From contig CAJUMD010000046.1 in the NCBI GenBank assembly GCA_910587275.1, positions 1-24,550 of the forward strand: a stretch of 24,550 nt of DNA. The letters are read 5' to 3'. Each line of letters opens with the position of its first letter. The first letter of the stretch is position 1. The stretch is from an uncultured Kineothrix sp. Its GTDB lineage: Bacteria > Bacillota > Clostridia > Lachnospirales > Lachnospiraceae. The notes beneath the pieces are model-generated. The model had not been told where the DNA came from, did not search any database, and saw only the letters and a list, made by a program, of their open reading frames with translations. This document shows, piece by piece, positions 7,919 to 16,785 of this stretch. The position numbers and the translations under genes are program-made.

Positions 7919-9688
7919 ATGGCACAGTGGTTTATTGCGGCGAAGAAGGCGGATTTTAACGGGATTGCGGAAAGGTTTCATATCGATCCGGTGGTGGCGA
8001 GGATTATACGGAACAGGGATGTGGTAGGGGATGAGGAAATCCGTAAGTATCTGTGGGGAAGCAGGGAGGATTTGTATGATCCGGGGCTTTTGAAGGATTT
8101 GGATAAGGCGGTGGGGCTGCTGCGGGAGAAAATAGCACAGGGGGCGAAAATACGCATTATCGGTGATTATGATGCGGACGGAATCTGTGCCGCCTATATT
8201 TTGGTGAGGGGGCTGTCTGCCTGCGGTGCGGTGGTGGATACGGTAATTCCCCACCGGATAAAGGACGGATACGGGTTGAATGATGCTTTGATTGGAGAAG
8301 CGGCAAAGGACGGGGTGGATACCATCGTAACCTGTGACAACGGGATTGCGGCGGGAGAACAGATTGCGCTTGCGGGGGAGCTTGGAATGACGGTTATTGT
8401 CACCGACCATCATGAGGTGCCCTTTGAGGAGGGAGCGGATGGAGAACACAGGTTCCTTCTGCCGGAGGCTGCCGCAGTGGTGGACCCGAAGCAGGAGGGG
8501 TGCCCGTACCCGTTTAAGAATATATGCGGCGCGGTGGTGGCGTATAAGCTGGTGCAGCGTTTGGCTGCCGGTACCGGGGCAGGAAAAACAGGGGATTTGC
8601 TGGAAGAATTATTGGAAATCGCCGCTTTTGCCACGGTCTGTGACGTGATGGAGTTAAGGGATGAGAACCGCATTTTGGTGAAATGCGGTTTGGAGAGTAT
8701 GAAACACACGAAAAATGAAGGGCTGAAGGCTTTGATTGAGGTCTGCGGGCTCGAGGGGAAGGAGTTATCGGCGTACCATATCGGGTTTGTTCTCGGTCCC
8801 TGTATGAATGCCACAGGGCGGCTGGATACCGCAAAAAGGGCGCTTGCGCTTTTGCAGAGCAGGGACAGGGCAGAGGCTGTGGGGATTGCCACGGAATTAA
8901 AGGATTTGAATGAGAGCAGGAAGGAGTTGACGCTGGAGGGGGTGTGTCAGGCAGTGGAGCTGATAGAGGGCAGCCGTTTAAAGGAAGACAGGGTACTGGT
9001 GGTTTATCTGCCCGAAGTGCATGAAAGCCTCGCCGGAATCATTGCCGGGAGAATCCGTGAGAAATACGGGAAACCGGCGTTTGTACTGACCATGGGGGAA
9101 GACGGTGTAAAGGGGTCCGGGCGTTCCATCGAGAATTATCATATGTATGAGGAAATGACCGCATGCAGGGAATGTTTCACGAAATACGGCGGTCATAAAA
9201 TGGCGGCGGGACTTTCCATGGAAAAAGAGAAGGTGGAAGAATTCCGGCGGAAGCTGAACGGCCGGTGTCTTCTGACGGAAGAAGATTTTGAGGAAAAAGT
9301 GCACATTGACGCAGCGATGCCTTTGGATTATCTTACCCGTTCTTTGGTGGAACAGCTTGCGCTGCTGGAACCTTTCGGGGTGGGGAACGGAAAACCGGTG
9401 TTTGCCCAAAAGGATGTGCATATTATGGGCGGAAGGATTCTTGGAAAGAACCGGAATGTGGGAAAGTACAGCATAACGGACGGAAGCGGCAGGTACTATG
9501 AAATGGTGTATTTTGGGGATTTGGAGGCGTTCCGTGGTTTTTTGGTACAGAAGGCGGGGGCATATATGGTAAACCGCCTGTATTGCGGGGAAAAGGTGGA
9601 TATTCCCATCAGCATCACTTATTATCCAGATATTAACCGCTATGGGGGGAGGGAGAGTTTACAGATTGTGATGCAGCATTACCGGTGA
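7919..9688 (+). CDS. recJ: Single-stranded-DNA 5'-3' exonuclease RecJ
   Basis: A 589-residue cytosolic exonuclease of the DHH superfamily. It degrades single-stranded DNA from 5' ends in recombination and mismatch/base-excision repair. Motifs seen: DYDADG (residues 83-88), CDNGIAA, DHH (163-165) followed by VVDPKQEGCPYPFKNICGA, the conserved GPCMNATGRLD, and the DHHA1 motif GGHKMAAG (424-431), then the C-terminal OB-like domain ending in QIVMQHYR. These are the metal-binding and catalytic elements, and the length is normal. I chose the ATG at 7919 because the family N-terminus (MAQWFIAAKK) begins there and GGAAAGGG lies 8 bases upstream; the open frame extends farther back without homology. 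In related bacteria this gene is often followed by apt and relA/spoT, which are absent here. Confidence 0.95.
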   Translation: MAQWFIAAKKADFNGIAERFHIDPVVARIIRNRDVVGDEEIRKYLWGSREDLYDPGLLKDLDKAVGLLREKIAQGAKIRIIGDYDADGICAAYILVRGLSACGAVVDTVIPHRIKDGYGLNDALIGEAAKDGVDTIVTCDNGIAAGEQIALAGELGMTVIVTDHHEVPFEEGADGEHRFLLPEAAAVVDPKQEGCPYPFKNICGAVVAYKLVQRLAAGTGAGKTGDLLEELLEIAAFATVCDVMELRDENRILVKCGLESMKHTKNEGLKALIEVCGLEGKELSAYHIGFVLGPCMNATGRLDTAKRALALLQSRDRAEAVGIATELKDLNESRKELTLEGVCQAVELIEGSRLKEDRVLVVYLPEVHESLAGIIAGRIREKYGKPAFVLTMGEDGVKGSGRSIENYHMYEEMTACRECFTKYGGHKMAAGLSMEKEKVEEFRRKLNGRCLLTEEDFEEKVHIDAAMPLDYLTRSLVEQLALLEPFGVGNGKPVFAQKDVHIMGGRILGKNRNVGKYSITDGSGRYYEMVYFGDLEAFRGFLVQKAGAYMVNRLYCGEKVDIPISITYYPDINRYGGRESLQIVMQHYR

Positions 9689-9699
9689 CCCTGCAATCC

Positions 9700-9960
9700 A
9701 CCACATAGCCGATACATTCCTGGCCGTCAAAAAGCGGGTAATCCGGTTCTTGGTGGTAATCCCGACGGCATTTTGGGAAGTATGCGTTAGGATAGCGGCA
9801 GGCCGGGATCATTGGGATTGGCGAGCAGGTCTCGGACTTCACTTGCAAGTGCGAAAGCGGTCATGTATTCTTCGGCGGAAGCCGCATAATCGTCGATGAT
9901 GGATACCCGTGATTCCACGGTGTCTATCATTTGGTTGGTAATATTGTTTTCCGCTATGGA
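9700..9960 (-). pseudogene. Remnant of a methyl-accepting chemotaxis protein sensor domain
   Basis: Two pieces on the minus strand resemble the dCache sensor domain of clostridial chemotaxis receptors. Reading from 9960 to about 9797 gives a stretch containing MIDTVESRVSIIDDY, EEYMTAFALASEVRDLL and NPNDPGL, after which the frame soon stops. From 9743 to 9702 a different frame gives DYPLFDGQECIGYV, which corresponds to a segment lying some 80 residues further on in intact receptors. The middle of the domain is therefore deleted and the frame is broken. There is no start, no membrane segment and no HAMP or signalling domain. I recognise this from memory of family sequences, not from a search. 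It fills most of the recJ-sugar kinase gap. Confidence 0.6.
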
Positions 9961-10009
9961 GCAGTAACTAAAAGAGTACGGTTTATGTGTTATGCGGCAT
10001 AGGGAATGC

Positions 10010-10038
10010 TTGAATTTGCGGTGGGAAAATGGTATTAT
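10010..10038 (+). promoter_or_regulatory. Probable sigma-A promoter of the sugar kinase gene
   Basis: TTGAAT (10010-10015), a 17-base spacer and TATTAT (10033-10038), with TG at the extended -10 position (10030-10031). Four of six and five of six bases match consensus. The predicted start near 10045 leaves a leader of about 53 bases before the kinase ATG. Confidence 0.7.
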
Positions 10039-10097
10039 GAAAACATGGGACAGGGGATTGCGGCGGCATAAGATACCGGGAAACGGGGAGGAGAGAC

Positions 10098-11027
10098 ATG
10101 ATTTTAACAGTGACATTAAATCCGGCAGTGGACAAGACTTACACGACGGGGAGCCTGATGTTGGGGCAGGTGAATCGGATGCGCACGGTGCATAACATCG
10201 CGGGCGGTAAGGGAATTAATGTGGCGAAGATTTTGCGCCAGTATGGTTACAGTGTAACTACCTGCGGTTTTTTGGGAGGCTATACGGGGCAGTTCATTGA
10301 AAACTGTATGCAGGAGATTCAGGCAAAATGCCGTTTTACAAAAGTGGCGGGGGAAACCAGGTGCAGTATTAACGTCATTGCAGAGGACGGGTATGTGACG
10401 GAGATACTGGAGCCGGGACCTGTGGTGTCGGCACAGGAGCTGGAGCAGTTTCTTGGGGATTATAGGGAAGCCGTGGAGGAGAGCGATTTGATTGTCATGT
10501 CGGGAAGCGTGGCAAAAGGTATTCCTGCAGACATTTACGGAAAGCTCATAGCCATTGGAAACGAAGCGGGGAAACGGTGCATTTTGGACACCAGCGGGGA
10601 AGCACTTTTGCATGGAATCGAGGCGGCGCCTTACATGATTAAACCGAACCAAAAGGAATTGGAATATCTCGTCGGGCACAGGTTAAAGGATATGGGTGAA
10701 ATACAGGAAGCGGCACAGCGGCTCCGGAAAAAGGGAATCGGGCATGTGCTGGTTTCCCTTGGCAAGAAAGGGCTGTTGTCGGTATCGGAAAAAACGGTGC
10801 TTTGGGGAAAATCACCGTCGGTGAAAGCGGTGAATACGGTAGGATGCGGGGACAGTGTGGTGGCTTCCTATGCGATATCCGTGCTGCGCGGGGAAGATGA
10901 GCATACGGCATTAAAAAAGGCCACCGCCATATCGGCAGCCAATGCGGCATCCCTGGAAAGCGGTGATATCTCATTGGAACTGGCGGAAGAACTGTTGGAG
11001 AAAATCCAGGTGGAAAACAAACAATAA
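10098..11027 (+). CDS. 1-phosphofructokinase-family (PfkB) sugar-phosphate kinase
   Basis: A 309-residue cytosolic PfkB-superfamily kinase of the 1-phosphofructokinase/tagatose-6-phosphate kinase subgroup (FruK/LacC-like). It opens with the subgroup signature ILTVTLNPAVDKTY. GGKGINVAKIL (Gly36-Gly39) and NTVGCGDSVVAS match the two PfkB signatures, with Asp252 the expected catalytic base. KPNQKELE and LVSLGKKG are also typical. The likely reaction is ATP-dependent phosphorylation of fructose 1-phosphate or a related sugar phosphate at a terminal position. The exact substrate is open because no fruA, fruR or lac/tagatose genes are adjacent, so I give no symbol. The start is set by GGGAGGAG just before the ATG. 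It has its own promoter and terminator and so is probably monocistronic. Confidence 0.9.
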   Translation: MILTVTLNPAVDKTYTTGSLMLGQVNRMRTVHNIAGGKGINVAKILRQYGYSVTTCGFLGGYTGQFIENCMQEIQAKCRFTKVAGETRCSINVIAEDGYVTEILEPGPVVSAQELEQFLGDYREAVEESDLIVMSGSVAKGIPADIYGKLIAIGNEAGKRCILDTSGEALLHGIEAAPYMIKPNQKELEYLVGHRLKDMGEIQEAAQRLRKKGIGHVLVSLGKKGLLSVSEKTVLWGKSPSVKAVNTVGCGDSVVASYAISVLRGEDEHTALKKATAISAANAASLESGDISLELAEELLEKIQVENKQ

Positions 11028-11129
11028 AAGCAGGAAGATACAGGAGCGGAGAGCGTGTTTGCATATCCGGCCTTTTCCAAACGCATGGCAGCCCGCCAAC
11101 GGGCAATACGTCTTTTAAACCTGCAGGAA

Positions 11130-11175
11130 AAAATGCAGAAAGCCCGGCAATACCGGGCCTTCCGCATTTTCTTAT
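11130..11175 (+). terminator. Strong intrinsic terminator after the sugar kinase
   Basis: The stem pairs AAAATGC (11130-11136) with GCATTTT (11164-11170), then GAA with TTC, and GCCCGG (11142-11147) with CCGGGC (11153-11158), with two A-C mismatches and the loop CAATA. A T-rich tail (TTTTCTTAT) follows, so both strong stem and U-tract are present. Confidence 0.85.
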
Positions 11176-11301
11176 GAGGGGGGAGATAGTGAGTTTTTCA
11201 ACTATCTTGTAATTACTATATCCATAAAATGTGAAAAATATGTGTTCAAATTCTTTAAAAAATATTAAATCCATGGCACTTCTTGTAAAAATCCATAAAG
11301 A

Positions 11302-11330
11302 TTGAAAAAAAACAAATTCCATGGTATCCT
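11302..11330 (+). promoter_or_regulatory. Probable sigma-A promoter of the murE operon
   Basis: TTGAAA (11302-11307), a 17-base spacer and TATCCT (11325-11330), preceded by TG at the extended -10 position (11322-11323). The start would be near 11337, giving a leader of about 54 bases. A CCATGG palindrome overlaps the spacer and could be an operator; that is inference. Confidence 0.6.
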
Positions 11331-11390
11331 TTTACATGTATGTATTCAGGTGCTGCCGTACAGGCTGCGGCGGCAGGAAAGAGAGGAATT

Positions 11391-12881
11391 ATGAAGGCAT
11401 TAAGTAAACTATTGGGGCAGATCCGTTACGAGTGCATCGCCGGGACAGTGGATGCACAGGTGAGCGCGGTAGTGTACGATTCGAGGAAAGTGACGGAAGG
11501 ATGTCTGTTTCTCTGTATTGCGGGTGCGAATGCGGATGGTCATGATTTTGCGGCGGATGTGGTGGAAAAGGGTGCAAGGGTGCTGGTTGTGGAAAAGGAA
11601 GTTGCACTTCCCGAAGCCATGCTTCCGCCGCAAAAGGAAGTGACCGTCATCAAGGTTGCCGATACCCGTTATGCCATGGCGTTCCTCGCCGCGGAATGGT
11701 TTGGGAATCCGGCGCGGGAGATGAAAACCATCGGTATTACGGGAACGAAGGGCAAGACTACCACCACCTATATGGTAAAATCCATTTTGGAACATGCAGG
11801 GCATAAGGTGGGATTAATCGGAACCATAGAAGTCATAATCGGGGATAAGCGGATTCATGCGGTGAATACCACGCCGGAATCGTATCTGCTGCAGGAATAT
11901 CTGCGCCAAATGGCGGATGCCGGTTGTGACGCGGTGGTGATGGAAGTATCTTCGCAGGGGTTAAAGCTGCACCGTACGCAGGGCTTTATCTTTGACTTCG
12001 GTATTTTCACCAATTTGGAGCCGGACCATATCGGACCGAACGAACATGCGGACTTTGAAGAATATTTAAACTGTAAGGGCTTACTGTTCCGACAGTGCAG
12101 GACGGGTATCGTGAACAGGGACGATGTCCATTGGAAACAGGTAACGGAAGGGCATACCTGCGAATTGGAAACGTACGGTTTTGCCAAAGATGCCGACCTG
12201 CGCGCGGAGGACTTGGATTTGGTGAAGAAACCGGGTGAACTGGGCGTGGCTTTCCATGTTAAGGGACGGATGGATTTTTCCGTGGAAGTGCCGACACCGG
12301 GCAGGTTCAGCGTCTATAATGCACTGACTGCCATTGCCATCTGCCGCCACTTCGGTGTGGAGCCGGAGGCAATCCGCAAAGCTCTTTTGGAAGCAAAGGT
12401 GAAAGGCAGGATTGAGATGGTGAAGGTGTCCGATGCGTTTACGCTGCTGATTGATTACGCACATAACGCCATGAGCCTGGAGAGTCTGCTTGGAACCTTG
12501 CGGGAATACGAGCCTAACCGTCTCGTGTGCCTGTTTGGATGCGGGGGGAACCGCTCTAAGTTAAGACGGTATGAAATGGGGGAGGTCAGCGGAAAGCTGG
12601 CGGATTTTACTATTATTACCTCGGATAATCCGAGGTTTGAGGAGCCTTGGGATATTATCGGAGACATTAAGATTGGTATCGGCAGGACGGAAGGAAAATA
12701 TGTGGAAATCTGCGACCGGAAGGAAGCCATTGCCTATGCCATAGACCATGGGGAACCGGGCGATATTATTGTTCTTGCCGGAAAAGGCCATGAGGATTAC
12801 CAGGAGATAAAAGGGGTGAAGTACCCGATGGATGAAAGGAACCTGATTCGGGATATCCTTAAGGAGCGCGGATGGAAGTAA
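11391..12881 (+). CDS. murE: UDP-MurNAc-tripeptide synthetase MurE (meso-DAP type)
   Basis: A 496-residue cytosolic Mur ligase that adds the third amino acid to UDP-MurNAc-L-Ala-D-Glu, using ATP, in peptidoglycan precursor synthesis. Motifs: N-terminal VYDSRKVTEGCLFLC (uridine-nucleotide domain), ATP loop GTKGKTT (residues 118-124), NTTPES, EVSSQGL, the central HIG-containing FTNLEPDHIG, and SDNPRFEEP, where DNPR (412-415) is the motif associated with meso-diaminopimelate selection rather than lysine. That substrate fits Lachnospiraceae-type walls. GAGAGGA a few bases before the ATG at 11391 decides the start; an in-frame ATG at 11340 would add 17 residues with no clear site. It is the first gene of the long operon and overlaps priA by 10 bases. 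Confidence 0.95.
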   Translation: MKALSKLLGQIRYECIAGTVDAQVSAVVYDSRKVTEGCLFLCIAGANADGHDFAADVVEKGARVLVVEKEVALPEAMLPPQKEVTVIKVADTRYAMAFLAAEWFGNPAREMKTIGITGTKGKTTTTYMVKSILEHAGHKVGLIGTIEVIIGDKRIHAVNTTPESYLLQEYLRQMADAGCDAVVMEVSSQGLKLHRTQGFIFDFGIFTNLEPDHIGPNEHADFEEYLNCKGLLFRQCRTGIVNRDDVHWKQVTEGHTCELETYGFAKDADLRAEDLDLVKKPGELGVAFHVKGRMDFSVEVPTPGRFSVYNALTAIAICRHFGVEPEAIRKALLEAKVKGRIEMVKVSDAFTLLIDYAHNAMSLESLLGTLREYEPNRLVCLFGCGGNRSKLRRYEMGEVSGKLADFTIITSDNPRFEEPWDIIGDIKIGIGRTEGKYVEICDRKEAIAYAIDHGEPGDIIVLAGKGHEDYQEIKGVKYPMDERNLIRDILKERGWK

Positions 12882-15241
12882 AAGCTGCAAAATATGCAAA
12901 CATTATCATCGATATATCCCATGAAAAGCTGGACCGGACTTTCCAGTACGTAATTCCGGGAAATCTTTCCGGCAGGGTGGAGATTGGAAGCCGCGTATCG
13001 GTGCCTTTCGGTGCGGGCAACCATTTGAGAAAAGGATACTGCATCGGACTGACGGACAGGGCGGAATATGCGCCGGAGAAATTGAAGGAAATTGCCGCCG
13101 TGGAAGAAAAGAGCGTGCAGGCAGAGGACCGTTATATCCGTTTGGCGGCATGGATGAAGGAACAATACGGTTCTACGATGATTACGGCATTAAAAACCGT
13201 TCTTCCTGTCAAAAGGAAGATCAAACAGGCGGAGAAAAAAAGCTGTCGTCTCCTGCTCCCCAGACCGGAGGCGGAAGCGCTGTTGGAAGAATGTGTAAGG
13301 AAGCATTACGCTGCAAAGGCAAGGCTTGTGCAGGAATTATTAAAGGTATACGAACTTCCCATGGCGCTTGTGACGGGCAAACTCCATGTCCCCCTGCCAA
13401 CGCTTAAGACCATGGAGCAGCGGGGTGTGATAAAGATTACCGTGGAAAGCGCCTACCGCAATCCGGTGAAACTGTCGGGCAGTTTTTCCGACAAACGGAT
13501 GGAACGGTACGGGAAACGGAAGATGTTAAGCGATGAGCAGTATGAAGCGGCGGCTGCCATCCTTGCGGATTTCGATGCGGGAAAGCGTACCACCTGCCTG
13601 CTCCACGGGATTACGGGCAGCGGTAAGACGGAAGTCTATCTGGCTTTAATCGAGGAAATGATAAAAAGGGGCAGGCAGGCAATCGTTCTCATACCGGAAA
13701 TCGCCCTGACTTACCAGACGTTGATCCGCTTTTATGCCTGTTTCGGGGAACGGGTTTCGGTGATGAATTCCACTCTTTCCATGGGGGAAAAATATGACCA
13801 GTGGGAGCGGGCGAAGCAGGGGGAAATCGATGTGATTATCGGTCCCCGTTCCGCCCTGTTTACCCCTTTTCCCCGTTTGGGGTTAATCCTTATCGATGAG
13901 GAACACGAGAATACCTACAAAAGCGAAACCATGCCGAAATACCATGCGAGGGAAACGGCGGAGAAAATTGCGTCCATGGAGGATGCCCTTGTGGTGCTTG
14001 GGTCTGCCACGCCTTCGCTGGAAGCCTATTACCGGGCAAAGCAGGGCATTTATATGCTGTATGAACTGACGAAGCGGCAGGCGGGGGGTGAGCTTCCGGC
14101 AGTCCATACCGTGGATTTGCGGGAGGAGCTGAAGGAAGGAAACCGGTCTGTGTTCAGCCGCAGGCTTCACGGGCTGATGGAAGACCGGCTGGGGAAGAAA
14201 GAGCAGGTAATCCTGTTTTTAAACCGGCGGGGATATGCCGGTTTCGTTTCCTGCCGTGCCTGCGGGCATGTGATGAAATGTCCCCATTGTGACGTATCCC
14301 TGTCGGAGCATAAGGGCGGCAGGCTGGTCTGTCATTACTGCGGGTATGAACAGCCCGCGGTGAAAACCTGTCCCTCCTGCGGTTCCAAATATATCCTGGG
14401 TTTCCGTGCGGGAACCCAGCAGATTGAAGAAGCCGTCCTGCGGGAGTTTCCGGGGACGCGGGTGCTGCGGATGGACGCGGACACCACACGGACGAAGGAC
14501 AGTTACGAGGAGATTTTAGGCGCTTTTGCCAATGGGGAGGCGGATATACTGGTGGGAACCCAGATGATTGTGAAAGGGCATGATTTTCCAAACGTGACCC
14601 TGGTGGGGATACTTGCCGCCGATATGTCCCTGCATGTGGGCGATTACCGTTCGGGGGAACGCACGTTCCAACTGCTGACGCAGGCGGCGGGGCGTGCGGG
14701 CAGGAGCGGCAAGTCGGGCGAGGTGGTGATACAGACGTATGACCCGGACCATTACAGCATTGTATATGCGGCGAAGCAGGATTACAAGGGATTCTATGAG
14801 GAAGAAATCCTTTACCGGAAAATGCTCGCTTATCCGCCGGCGGCACATATGCTTGCCATACTGACAGCCGCCCGGACGGAAAAGGAAGGGCTTGCGCTGG
14901 CGGGGGAAATCGCTACGCTGGTACGGAACATGGAAGAAGGCAGCCGGGAAGGCAGGGAATATGCGGAAAACCGCCTGTATGTCATCGGGCCGGCGCCTGC
15001 CTCGGTAGGGAAAATCAACGATGTGTACCGCTTTATGCTGTACGTAAAGCACGGAGAGTACGGAAGGCTGGTGGAAGTTAAGAACTGTGTGGAGGCGTTT
15101 TTGGAAGAAAGGGAAGAAAAGGCGGACAAAGAATCGGAAACAGTGGAAAATGATGTGGAAAAAAAGGCGGAAAAAAAAGAAAGGGTGCAGCGGGGAAAGG
15201 AAACCGTCCAGTTTGATTTTGACCCGATGAGTGCATACTAA
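12872..15241 (+). CDS. priA: Primosomal replication-restart helicase PriA
   Basis: A 789-residue superfamily 2 helicase that recognises abandoned forks and reloads the replisome. The order is an N-terminal 3'-DNA-binding domain (to about 105), winged-helix region, helicase lobe 1 with GITGSGKTEVY (Lys252) and DEEH (342-345), and the zinc-binding insert starting CRACGHVMKCPHC (Cys461, 464, 470, 473) with further pairs CHYC and CPSC. Lobe 2 carries GTQMIVKGHDFPNVTLVGIL and QAAGRAGRSG. An unusual charged tail of about 45 residues rich in Glu and Lys ends in QFDFDPMSAY. AAGGAG lies 5 bases before the ATG inside the murE end, so translational coupling with murE is likely. Confidence 0.96.
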   Translation: MEVKAAKYANIIIDISHEKLDRTFQYVIPGNLSGRVEIGSRVSVPFGAGNHLRKGYCIGLTDRAEYAPEKLKEIAAVEEKSVQAEDRYIRLAAWMKEQYGSTMITALKTVLPVKRKIKQAEKKSCRLLLPRPEAEALLEECVRKHYAAKARLVQELLKVYELPMALVTGKLHVPLPTLKTMEQRGVIKITVESAYRNPVKLSGSFSDKRMERYGKRKMLSDEQYEAAAAILADFDAGKRTTCLLHGITGSGKTEVYLALIEEMIKRGRQAIVLIPEIALTYQTLIRFYACFGERVSVMNSTLSMGEKYDQWERAKQGEIDVIIGPRSALFTPFPRLGLILIDEEHENTYKSETMPKYHARETAEKIASMEDALVVLGSATPSLEAYYRAKQGIYMLYELTKRQAGGELPAVHTVDLREELKEGNRSVFSRRLHGLMEDRLGKKEQVILFLNRRGYAGFVSCRACGHVMKCPHCDVSLSEHKGGRLVCHYCGYEQPAVKTCPSCGSKYILGFRAGTQQIEEAVLREFPGTRVLRMDADTTRTKDSYEEILGAFANGEADILVGTQMIVKGHDFPNVTLVGILAADMSLHVGDYRSGERTFQLLTQAAGRAGRSGKSGEVVIQTYDPDHYSIVYAAKQDYKGFYEEEILYRKMLAYPPAAHMLAILTAARTEKEGLALAGEIATLVRNMEEGSREGREYAENRLYVIGPAPASVGKINDVYRFMLYVKHGEYGRLVEVKNCVEAFLEEREEKADKESETVENDVEKKAEKKERVQRGKETVQFDFDPMSAY

Positions 15242-15269
15242 TAAATAAAAAAGGAAAGGAACGAAGAAA

Positions 15270-15749
15270 ATGGCTATCCGGAACATAAGAGAAATGGGAG
15301 ATGATGTGTTAAAAAAAACCTGTAAAGAGGTCAGGGAGATAACGCCCCGTACCAGGGAGCTGATTGACGATATGCTTGACACCATGTATGAGGCCAACGG
15401 CGTGGGGCTTGCCGCGCCGCAGGTGGGAATACTGAAACGCATCGTGGTGATTGACGTAACGGGGGAAGATCCTTATGTGATGATAAACCCTAAGATTCTC
15501 GAAGTGAGCGGGGAACAGAGCGGGCATGAGGCCTGTCTTAGCGTGCCGGGAAAAACGGGAATCGTTACCCGCCCCAATTATGTAAAAGCGGTTGCCTATA
15601 ACGAAAACATGGAATCGTATGAAATCGAGGCGACGGAGCTTTTGGCAAGGGCAATCTGCCATGAACTGGATCATCTGGACGGACACCTGTTTGTGGAAAA
15701 GGTGGAAGGGGAGTTGATGAACGCGGCGGATTTGGAAGAAGACGAATAG
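15270..15749 (+). CDS. def: Peptide deformylase
   Basis: A 159-residue metallo-hydrolase that removes the formyl group from the first methionine of nascent proteins at the ribosome. All three family motifs are present: GVGLAAPQVG, EACLSVPG with metal ligand Cys89 (the usual second residue Gly is Ala here) and HELDH with His131, Glu132 and His135. A short acidic C-terminus (DLEEDE) is normal for this size class. AAAGGA lies 9 bases before the ATG. It is followed at 31 bases by fmt, whose product adds the formyl group that this enzyme removes; the pair commonly occurs together and sits between priA and fmt in many Gram-positive genomes. Confidence 0.96.
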   Translation: MAIRNIREMGDDVLKKTCKEVREITPRTRELIDDMLDTMYEANGVGLAAPQVGILKRIVVIDVTGEDPYVMINPKILEVSGEQSGHEACLSVPGKTGIVTRPNYVKAVAYNENMESYEIEATELLARAICHELDHLDGHLFVEKVEGELMNAADLEEDE

Positions 15750-15780
15750 TGAATCCAATGGAAAACGGAGGAAGCAGGGC

Positions 15781-16746
15781 ATGAAAATCGTTTTTATGGG
15801 AACGCCGGATTTTGCGGTGGGCGCTTTGGAAGCGCTGGTGCGGGCAGGGCATGTTATCTGCGCGGTGGTGACACAGCCCGATAAGCCTAAAGGAAGGGGA
15901 AAGGAAGTGCAGATGTCGCCGGTAAAACAGTGTGCGCTGCAGTACAACATTCCGGTTTTCCAGCCGGTGAAAATCCGGGAGCCGGAGGCGGTGGAGACGC
16001 TGCAAGGTTACGGGGCGGAGCTTTTTGTGGTGGCGGCGTTCGGACAGATATTGACGGAGGAAATACTCAAGATGCCGAAATTCGGCTGCATTAATATCCA
16101 CGCCTCCCTTCTGCCAAAATACCGGGGGGCATCGCCGATACAGTGGGCAATTCTGAACGGGGATAGGGAAACGGGTGTTACCATCCAGCAAATGGCGAAA
16201 GGAATCGATACCGGGGATATGTTATTAAAATGCGTGGTTCCCGTTGACGGGAAAGAAACGGCGGAAAGTCTGCATGACAAGCTGCGGGATGCCGGGGCGG
16301 ATATGGCGGTACGGGTAATTCCCCTTATAGAGCGCGGGGAATTGGAGCCGGAGAAGCAGAAAGAGGAAGACGCCACTTATGTAACGGTATTAAAGAAATC
16401 ATTCGGGCATATCGACTGGTCAAAAGATGCCGTTTCCATTGACCGGCTGGTACGGGGATTAAATCCGTGGCCGAGTGCGTATACTTATTACCATGGCAAG
16501 ACATTAAAGATATGGGAATGCGAGCCGACAGACGGGAAGGAAGGCATGCGGGAAGCCGGAGAAGCAGGAAGCGTTGCCGGAGTGGAAAAGGATGCCGTTT
16601 ACGTGCGGACGGGGAACGGACTGTTAAAGGTGACGCAGGTACAGTTGGAAGGAAAGAGACGGATGGGAGTAAAGAATTTCCTGTTAGGCTGTCCGCTGGA
16701 GGAAGGATGCGTGTTTGACGGAGACAAAGAAACAAAGAAAGCGTAA
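15781..16746 (+). CDS. fmt: Methionyl-tRNA formyltransferase
   Basis: A 321-residue cytosolic enzyme that transfers a formyl group from 10-formyl-tetrahydrofolate to initiator Met-tRNA. The start IVFMGTPDFAVG is typical. Catalytic residues are visible as Asn105 and His107 in NIHASLLP and Asp143 in GIDTGDM, with the conserved LPKYRGASPIQWAILNG. The C-terminal tRNA-binding domain begins near residue 205 (IDWSKDA...RGLNPWPSAYT). GGAGGAAG precedes the ATG at a normal distance. It lies between def and the zinc protease gene. The end of the protein is slightly Lys-rich with no anomalies. Confidence 0.96.
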   Translation: MKIVFMGTPDFAVGALEALVRAGHVICAVVTQPDKPKGRGKEVQMSPVKQCALQYNIPVFQPVKIREPEAVETLQGYGAELFVVAAFGQILTEEILKMPKFGCINIHASLLPKYRGASPIQWAILNGDRETGVTIQQMAKGIDTGDMLLKCVVPVDGKETAESLHDKLRDAGADMAVRVIPLIERGELEPEKQKEEDATYVTVLKKSFGHIDWSKDAVSIDRLVRGLNPWPSAYTYYHGKTLKIWECEPTDGKEGMREAGEAGSVAGVEKDAVYVRTGNGLLKVTQVQLEGKRRMGVKNFLLGCPLEEGCVFDGDKETKKA

Positions 16747-16785
16747 GGTAACGGGACTGACAGGAACAGGGAAAAACGGAGGGCG

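Larger units (their letters stand above)
11028..11390 (+). other. Structured 363-base intergenic region before murE
   Basis: No gene is supported here. The left third is GC-rich, with an imperfect inverted pair (GCGTGTTTG at 11053-11061, CAAACGC at 11078-11084) and a hairpin (GCCCG-CCAA-CGGGC, 11091-11104), then the terminator at 11130-11175. A second weak stem (GATAG 11185-11189 with CTATC 11202-11206) follows. The right half is AT-rich and carries four TCCAT cores (near 11221, 11270, 11292 and 11318); two of these sit in the palindrome CCATGG, one overlapping the murE promoter spacer. Confidence 0.5.

Noticed and set aside
7800..8027. A 75-codon + strand frame before and into recJ
   Set aside because: It overlaps the recJ start in another frame, has a basic low-complexity composition (LLRRRRR) and no good ribosome binding site.
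9787..10116. A 109-codon minus-strand frame as an intact gene
   Set aside because: Only its C-terminal half resembles a receptor sensor; the N-terminal half is non-homologous and runs through the sugar kinase promoter, so the remnant call is preferred.
14516..15442. A 308-codon minus-strand frame opposite priA and def
   Set aside because: It crosses two confident genes, is full of Phe/His/Arg and has no plausible start signal.
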